The notes beneath the pieces are model-generated. The model had not been told where the DNA came from, did not search any database, and saw nothing but the letters and a program-made list of their open reading frames with translations. This document shows positions 61,108-64,000 of a stretch of 64,000 nucleotides of DNA, piece after piece. A program made the translations under genes and the position numbers. The DNA is from Methylomonas sp. ZR1 (lineage in GTDB: Bacteria > Pseudomonadota > Gammaproteobacteria > Methylococcales > Methylomonadaceae), in contig NZ_RCST01000001.1 in the NCBI RefSeq assembly GCF_013141865.1, positions 2,604,001 through 2,668,000 of the forward strand, in the 5' to 3' direction. How positions within the stretch are numbered: the first letter of the stretch is position 1; each line of letters starts with the position of its first letter.

Positions 61108-63966
61108 TTACTCAAAATAGCTGGCTTTGCGATAGCCTTTCAGGTTGGTTTGCAGGAAGGTATCGACATTGTCACCGAAGCTGGACAGACCTTTCAGTTC
61201 CAACTGTACGAAAAATGCGGTTTCCGGTTTGGTGCTAGGATCGATAAAGGTAACAGTACCGGTGTTCGCGCCATTGATAAAGCGCCTACCGAGGATGCGG
61301 AAGCGCCAACAACAGTTTTCCTTTTCCACACCAATGAAACTTTCCGTGGTTTTGTCGAAATTCAAAGAATATTGCCAACGTCCGAAGCCATACCATTCGC
61401 CGAATAAAGGTAAGCGGAACGATACATCGGTTTGCGAGATGGTTTGTAAACTATCCAGAGGATTACGGCGATAGCGATACCCTAGATTAAGTATCTCGTT
61501 TGGCTGCCTGCGATACGTTAATGCAACTTGGCCTCTGGCAAAACCATTAGCTTCAGGATCCCATTGCGTTCCGGTCATATATGACAAGTTACGGCTGAAT
61601 TGCCCACTGAGCTCTCCGATCAGGTTGGATGTACTGCTTGTTTGGGGGGCTGTAAACGGACGCACGGTTGGGTTATTTTTATCATACAAATCCACTGTTC
61701 GGTCCTGGAAATAGAGGATCTGTCCAATACTCAACTTCAATGGTTCTAAGCCGGTATTTGAATCGATGAACCTCGATGTCGCAGCTAAAGTAACCTGGTT
61801 CGCGTCCTGAACTCTATCGCCGCCGGCGAAGCGATTTTCCCTAAACAAGCTGTAAAAATTAGTATCGTACAAAGCGGTATCGAAAACGGGAATGTTGCTC
61901 TGATCTTTACGAGGGATATACAAATAAAATAATCTAGGTTCCAAAGTATTCAGATACGGAGAGCCGGACAAATTCAATTCTTTTTCGAATGTCATGCCGC
62001 TATCCAGCGAAAAAATTGGTAATGCACGGCTTATTGTAGATGGCAGTCCCGCCTGAGTCTGACTACTTAACTGGTATTGAGTGTACTGACCAGTAATTTT
62101 AGGTATGACAAATCCAGCACTACTTTCCAATGGCAAACTAATCGATGGTGCAATATTGAAGCGCTGACCGTTTACCAAATCGGTGTGGTAGAAATGAGTA
62201 AACTCGTTATTCATCGCCAGCGTAACCGGCAAACCTTCGAACGCATGCGCCACGTTGAAATTGACACGAGGCAGCATATCGTAGGGCATCGCGGCATCGG
62301 GAATCGTTCTATCCACCGATTGATAATGATATGCCCCCACCGACAAACCTAGACCGGTGCCGGCAACAGCCCCGCCGTAACTCAGTAATGCGGTACTGGG
62401 CAAATAACTGGTATTTTGGAAACCCAAGGCATTGTTCAAGTCGTTGAAATAGGTTTTGTCGGACACATAATTCAAATCCAACAAGGAATTTAAACCGGGT
62501 AGCAAACTGGTTTGATCCTTCCAGCTTGCCGAGTAACGGGCCTTGTTGACCAATTGATCGTTGGGCATATATTCCGCAGAAAACGTGCCTCTGGACATAT
62601 CGGTCAGATAGCGGAATTTATTACGTAATTGCTCGCCACGCTTGGTCATATACCGCGGCGTGACGATATCGTCGAAGTTGGGGGCTATATTCCAATAAAA
62701 CGGCACGGAAAAGTCGAAACCGTTCCGCTGTGTGTTACCCCAAGTTGGCGCCAACAGGCCCGACAGGCGGCGATTGTCGGTAGGGAAGGAAATATAAGGC
62801 GTGTACAACACCGGTACGCCTTTAAATTCCAGCCAAGCGTTTTTCGCTGAACCTTGTCCGCTGTCCCGGTTAATTTTCATCCGCGAGGCATGCACAATCC
62901 AGTCCTGGTTGCCCGGCGCACAACTGGTAAACGCGGCATCGTTATAACGCGACAAGCCTTTACTCTCGCGATAAACCACCCCGGCGTTGCCGCGAAACGG
63001 CGCCTCCGCGACGATAAATTGCGCCTTGCGCAAGCGTGCTTCGTCTTTACCCAGGCTCAACGAGGCGGTCTCGCTGGAAAAAGCCAGCTGGTCTTCGCTG
63101 TATAACACGCTACCTTGTGCGTCCAAGGTTTCGGCAACCGTATCGTAACTGGCCTTGTCGGCAACCAAATGCTGATCCGCGCGCACCATATCCACATTAC
63201 CGGCAAAATTAAGCACTTCGCCGTCGAACACTTCCGAAAAATCGGCGTTAATATCGGTAGTTGCTGCATCGCGGACTTCGGCGGAGGTGGCTCTGATTTT
63301 GCGTTTTTTAGCACCCCACACTTCGCAGCTTTGCCAAGGATCTTTATCAAACTCGGCCCGTAAGGTTTGAAAATCCCGCTCTTGTTTGCGATCAAAGGTC
63401 GGCGTAAGCCAAGACGAACCGGACTCTTCACTGCTGCCGCCTTCGGCTACGACATGGGCCTCGCCTTTCGGATCGGCACCCACCAGATTACAGTTCCAAC
63501 CACTCTTATCATCACCGGTTTTGCAAGTCCAACCGGGCACTTTGCCGGTATTGGCATTGGCTGTCTCGGTTTTGGGCTCGACTTTTTCCAGCACCGGTTT
63601 TTGATTTTCAGTCACTTTAACCCGTAACTTTTGCGGCTCGGCAATAGCTTTTTCCACCGCCTTTTCGACCACCTTAACTTTTTCCGGCTCGGGTTCCGGT
63701 TTGACCGCTTGTTGAACGGGCGCGGGCACGACAGGAACAGGCGGCTGCGCGACTGTTTCCGGCTGGGCAGGCTTGGTTTGGGCGGGCGGGGTGGGTTTAA
63801 TCACTTGCGGCTGAGCAGTTGGCTCGTTGCCAGCAGGTGTTTGATTTAGACAAGTCCATTCGCCATTTTTGGTTTGCTCACAATTCCACGCCGCATTATT
63901 GGCAGCAGAGGCGACGCCCGTAAAAAACAATAATGCTGAAGAAATTGTATAAAACCGATAATTCAT
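61108..63966 (-). CDS. lptD: LPS-assembly protein LptD
   Basis: Outer-membrane barrel that inserts lipopolysaccharide with LptE. 952 residues: signal peptide (1-21), a long low-complexity Pro/Lys/Val/Glu-rich stretch (about 45-140) that is unusual for the family, the beta-jellyroll LptA-like domain (DGEVLNFAGNVDMVRADQHLVADKASYDTVAETLDAQGSVLYSEDQLAFSSETAS), and the barrel starting near KGVPVLYTPYISFPTDNRRLSGLL. Cysteines at the N-terminal side (WNCEQ, WTCLN, WTCKT, WNCNL) and CAPG and ENCCWR in the barrel could give the needed disulfides. First gene before surA. Confidence 0.95.
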   Translation of the reverse strand: MNYRFYTISSALLFFTGVASAANNAAWNCEQTKNGEWTCLNQTPAGNEPTAQPQVIKPTPPAQTKPAQPETVAQPPVPVVPAPVQQAVKPEPEPEKVKVVEKAVEKAIAEPQKLRVKVTENQKPVLEKVEPKTETANANTGKVPGWTCKTGDDKSGWNCNLVGADPKGEAHVVAEGGSSEESGSSWLTPTFDRKQERDFQTLRAEFDKDPWQSCEVWGAKKRKIRATSAEVRDAATTDINADFSEVFDGEVLNFAGNVDMVRADQHLVADKASYDTVAETLDAQGSVLYSEDQLAFSSETASLSLGKDEARLRKAQFIVAEAPFRGNAGVVYRESKGLSRYNDAAFTSCAPGNQDWIVHASRMKINRDSGQGSAKNAWLEFKGVPVLYTPYISFPTDNRRLSGLLAPTWGNTQRNGFDFSVPFYWNIAPNFDDIVTPRYMTKRGEQLRNKFRYLTDMSRGTFSAEYMPNDQLVNKARYSASWKDQTSLLPGLNSLLDLNYVSDKTYFNDLNNALGFQNTSYLPSTALLSYGGAVAGTGLGLSVGAYHYQSVDRTIPDAAMPYDMLPRVNFNVAHAFEGLPVTLAMNNEFTHFYHTDLVNGQRFNIAPSISLPLESSAGFVIPKITGQYTQYQLSSQTQAGLPSTISRALPIFSLDSGMTFEKELNLSGSPYLNTLEPRLFYLYIPRKDQSNIPVFDTALYDTNFYSLFRENRFAGGDRVQDANQVTLAATSRFIDSNTGLEPLKLSIGQILYFQDRTVDLYDKNNPTVRPFTAPQTSSTSNLIGELSGQFSRNLSYMTGTQWDPEANGFARGQVALTYRRQPNEILNLGYRYRRNPLDSLQTISQTDVSFRLPLFGEWYGFGRWQYSLNFDKTTESFIGVEKENCCWRFRILGRRFINGANTGTVTFIDPSTKPETAFFVQLELKGLSSFGDNVDTFLQTNLKGYRKASYFE

Positions 63967-64000
63967 GTCTTGGCGAATGCGGCTAAATTGACTTAGCGGA

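Overview
The window looks like chromosomal DNA of a Gram-negative gammaproteobacterium. It encodes an LptD/SurA outer-membrane assembly pair, two TonB-dependent receptors, a TolC-type efflux system, RNase D, NadA and a CreBC-type two-component system. Moderate GC content, PEP-CTERM proteins, a DUF4331 operon, a protoglobin and many c-di-GMP proteins suggest a methanotroph of the Methylomonas type. This placement is an inference from gene content; no marker gene proves it. No rRNA, tRNA, CRISPR array, prophage or intact insertion sequence was seen.

Layout. 0.5-6 kb: a subtilase-like PEP-CTERM protein, two small exported proteins and a stand-alone ftsH. 6-12.1 kb: an efflux locus (TolC-like lipoprotein, MarR regulator with a candidate operator, YtcA-like lipoprotein, HlyD adaptor, FUSC pump). 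12.2-19 kb: the most interesting block. A DUF4331 / TPR / HupE-UreJ_2-like operon and a PEP-CTERM gene lie divergent to an ECF sigma factor and a double-cupin, ChrR-like putative anti-sigma. The same two-box promoter, GCATCC-N16-CGTAT, precedes the sigma gene, the PEP-CTERM gene and the DUF4331 operon, so this reads as one self-contained ECF regulon. 19-24 kb: ybiT, a GST, small membrane proteins (one of only 53 codons), a HicA-like protein and an unrecognised exported protein.

24-31.5 kb: a three-gene operon of TonB receptor, periplasmic binding protein and a 1474-residue hybrid kinase with REC, Hpt, GGDEF and EAL domains. 31.7-35.4 kb: a formate/nitrite-family channel, cyanase and a fused PP2C phosphatase / Ser-Thr kinase, with a sigma-54-like promoter and paired direct repeats upstream. 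35.4-40.3 kb: a YjfM-like membrane protein, a glutathionylspermidine-synthase-like ATP-grasp enzyme (YjfC/YgiC), a DUF350 protein and CreB/CreC. 40.4-44.4 kb: a truncated NTR-like gene joined to a 54-bp remnant of the nearby YcgR-like gene, a protoglobin/roadblock pair, the YcgR-like PilZ protein, a LuxR-type regulator and a PepSY protein.

44.4-51.2 kb: a PaaK-like ligase divergent to an alcohol dehydrogenase, nadA, a small membrane protein, a DUF2780 lipoprotein, a ZIP transporter and a GDT1-family transporter. 51.3-56.7 kb: a MASE1/five-PAS/GGDEF/EAL protein and RNase D. 56.9-64 kb: a TonB receptor convergent with lptD-surA and a free-standing DbpA-type RNA-binding domain gene. Several short palindromic intergenic repeats are scattered through the window.
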